A stretch of 64,000 nt of DNA from Sycon ciliatum (Eukaryota > Porifera > Calcarea > Leucosolenida > Sycettidae): contig NC_088645.1 of the NCBI RefSeq assembly GCF_964019385.1, positions 26,996,863-27,060,862 on the forward strand. Reading direction: 5' to 3'. The stretch's first letter is position 1. Every line of letters starts with the position of its first letter. Shown piece by piece: positions 62,463 through 64,000 of this stretch. The notes under the pieces were generated by a model. That model made no database searches. It was not told the DNA's origin and worked only from the letters and a program-made list of their open reading frames with translations. The translations under genes and the position numbers were made by a program.

Positions 62463-64000
62463 GGTAGGTGTATCCTGCTCATTTCACCACCATGCCCAAG
62501 TTTACAAACTTAACGTACCACTGTTGCTAATTTGTATTACGACTATGATTTACGCTTGTCGTTGTATTTGGTTCTTGTCTTGTGGAGTCCAGTGTCTGAT
62601 GTCATATATGGTCTTAGTGTACGTGCGAGTATGGTGTGATGTGTGACGTTTATGGTATCTGGTGCATGCAACAGTACGCGTTGTCAGAGTGTGAGGATGT
62701 GCTTCCGTCTGTGTGAGAGTGACTGTCAAGTGAATGCTGTACATGCGCAGTGCTAGTTTGGTCTGGGAATGAGAGTCGTGTGGGTGATTCGTCCGTGGTC
62801 GGGTTGTCTTGGTCTTGGTCATGTGTTCTGTATGTGTTGGTCCCTGATTGGTCGTCTCGATTTGTCGCCGGTTTATTACTGCTTGTTCTTTGTTGTTTCC
62901 GGAGAGTCTTTTCCAGGGAGTCTTTTCGGTCGTCGTTTTGTCCTCACAAAGTTTGTCTCTCTCCTCCTGCGCCCTCACCATTTGTTGATAGAATATAAGT
63001 ACTGAAGATATAACCAAGAGTTTTCGTTGTTGTGTGGCGGGGGCCAGGGAGAGAAGACTACTTCACCACGGCGTCAGTGGGTGGAATGCACGGGACATGA
63101 CATACGTCTTATACATGTAATGATGTCCTCAGAGGCAAACGGTTTTAACCTCAACGCTATGGGCCTACCCTGGAATGAACGCAAGAAGCACATTGCTGAA
63201 TTTCGAGGTGCACCATTCTATCTCAAATCACAACATTGATTCTATTTGACCATTTCTGATAATTTTTACTTTTTGACATTTGTCGGCTCCTTGGATACGC
63301 CTTGAAGAGAAAATCACTATGAGCAGGGTGTTCGCTGCCTCGAACCCAGATCCATTTTGAGTGGAAACAGGTTTGTACGGGGTCCGTACCACAACCGTAC
63401 TTCACTGTGTTTTCTGCCTTGGCCAGGCAAAATTTTAGCAGCTCAGGACGAGTTGGTTTCTTTGTTGGAAAGAGGAGATGTCTCTGCTGCTGAGACCGTA
63501 AGTCCCGTTTTCACACGACGAATTTTAGCAATGTTCCGCCCTGCGCAATTAATCTGTATCGATTTCGGCCTGTTCTGGGCCGTTCGCCACGCCGGTGACC
63601 ATTCCATTGTCTTCAGCGTCGAATAACTACGCGGTGTGTGAGATTGGAGGCTGTACGATGCTGTCTTCTTGTTCTATGAGCGATCGATTTTGTCCCAGAT
63701 ACCAAATGTATGGAGTACATGTACATGTCCATTGTACATGGAGTTGACATGGTCGATGGACTTTGCTGTAGTGCTGTCTGTTTGTAGTTTCGCTGAGGTA
63801 CCACATCAGATAAACCTCTGGTAGCTGTATCTGAAAAGTGGAGAAAGCCATTGTCAAGAACAGATTTCCGGCCCATACTGCGTTTAATATGTACCTGGGA
63901 ATCTGCACAGAAATGACACTCTGAGAATTTTCAAAATTGCAGCGCGCTAACGCAGTGCAGCTACGCAATGCCGTATGTACCATGTATGGAGTACATTTTC
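62463..64000. other. No gene recognised
   Basis: GT-rich at 62600-62850 (long minus frames rich in Thr/His are compositional). TACATGTACATGT palindromes near 63715-63740. Nothing else supported. Confidence 0.4.

Overview
This is nuclear DNA from a metazoan, most likely a marine invertebrate; a sponge or another early-branching animal is plausible but not proven. The evidence is spliced genes with long introns, animal extracellular modules (Ig-like and CCP/sushi exons, a transmembrane tail), and a dense mixture of animal transposons. No bacterial operon, rRNA gene or CRISPR array is visible. The window is mostly intergenic or intronic sequence filled with mobile elements, many nested in one another.

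Host genes. Two minus-strand genes can be partly seen. One runs from CCP exons at 59.9-58.7 kb, through a Ser/Thr stalk exon at 26.5 kb, to a transmembrane and cytoplasmic-tail exon at 21.0-21.3 kb. The other has Ig-like exons at 7.5-7.8 and 3.4-3.8 kb. All internal exons are multiples of three with phase 1-1 boundaries, the usual sign of shuffled extracellular modules.

Mobile elements, left to right: a 1.56-kb TIR element with a SAP/SWIM-type gene facing a THAP gene (1.2-2.75 kb); a MITE (3.1 kb); a single hammerhead-ribozyme repeat with a 12-bp target duplication (6.66-7.18 kb); LINE fragments; a broken gene for a protein like the P2X7 cytoplasmic domain (13-13.9 kb); a 252-bp coding-frame tandem repeat (14.2-15.2 kb); a foldback split by a second TIR element (16-19 kb); a complete piggyBac with TTAA target sites and one premature stop (23.4-25.9 kb); two joined LINE fragments (28-30 kb); a duplicated 672-bp element, one copy split by a 1250-bp transposon (35.4-38.6 kb); an array of about 478-bp repeats (38.7-44.15 kb) interrupted by a LINE that itself holds a small hAT-like element; a Cys-rich transposon-type pseudogene (44.5-45.9 kb); two abutting Harbinger-like MITEs (48.2-49.6 kb); and a 1.8-kb non-autonomous LTR retrotransposon expanded to 5.5 kb by insertions (50.5-56.0 kb).

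Most notable: each unit of the 478-bp array contains a type I hammerhead ribozyme (CUGAUGA core, stem II GGGG/CCCC, GAAA, short stem III, stem I GCUCAA/UUGAGC), or a decayed version of one, plus a TATA box in the loop of a small inverted repeat. This resembles the metazoan retrozyme type of circular-RNA retroelement. A second, unrelated hammerhead family occurs twice, and a Penelope-like element fragment is also present. The LTR element carries a fragment of a polyubiquitin gene and an unusually long tRNA-Leu primer-binding match.
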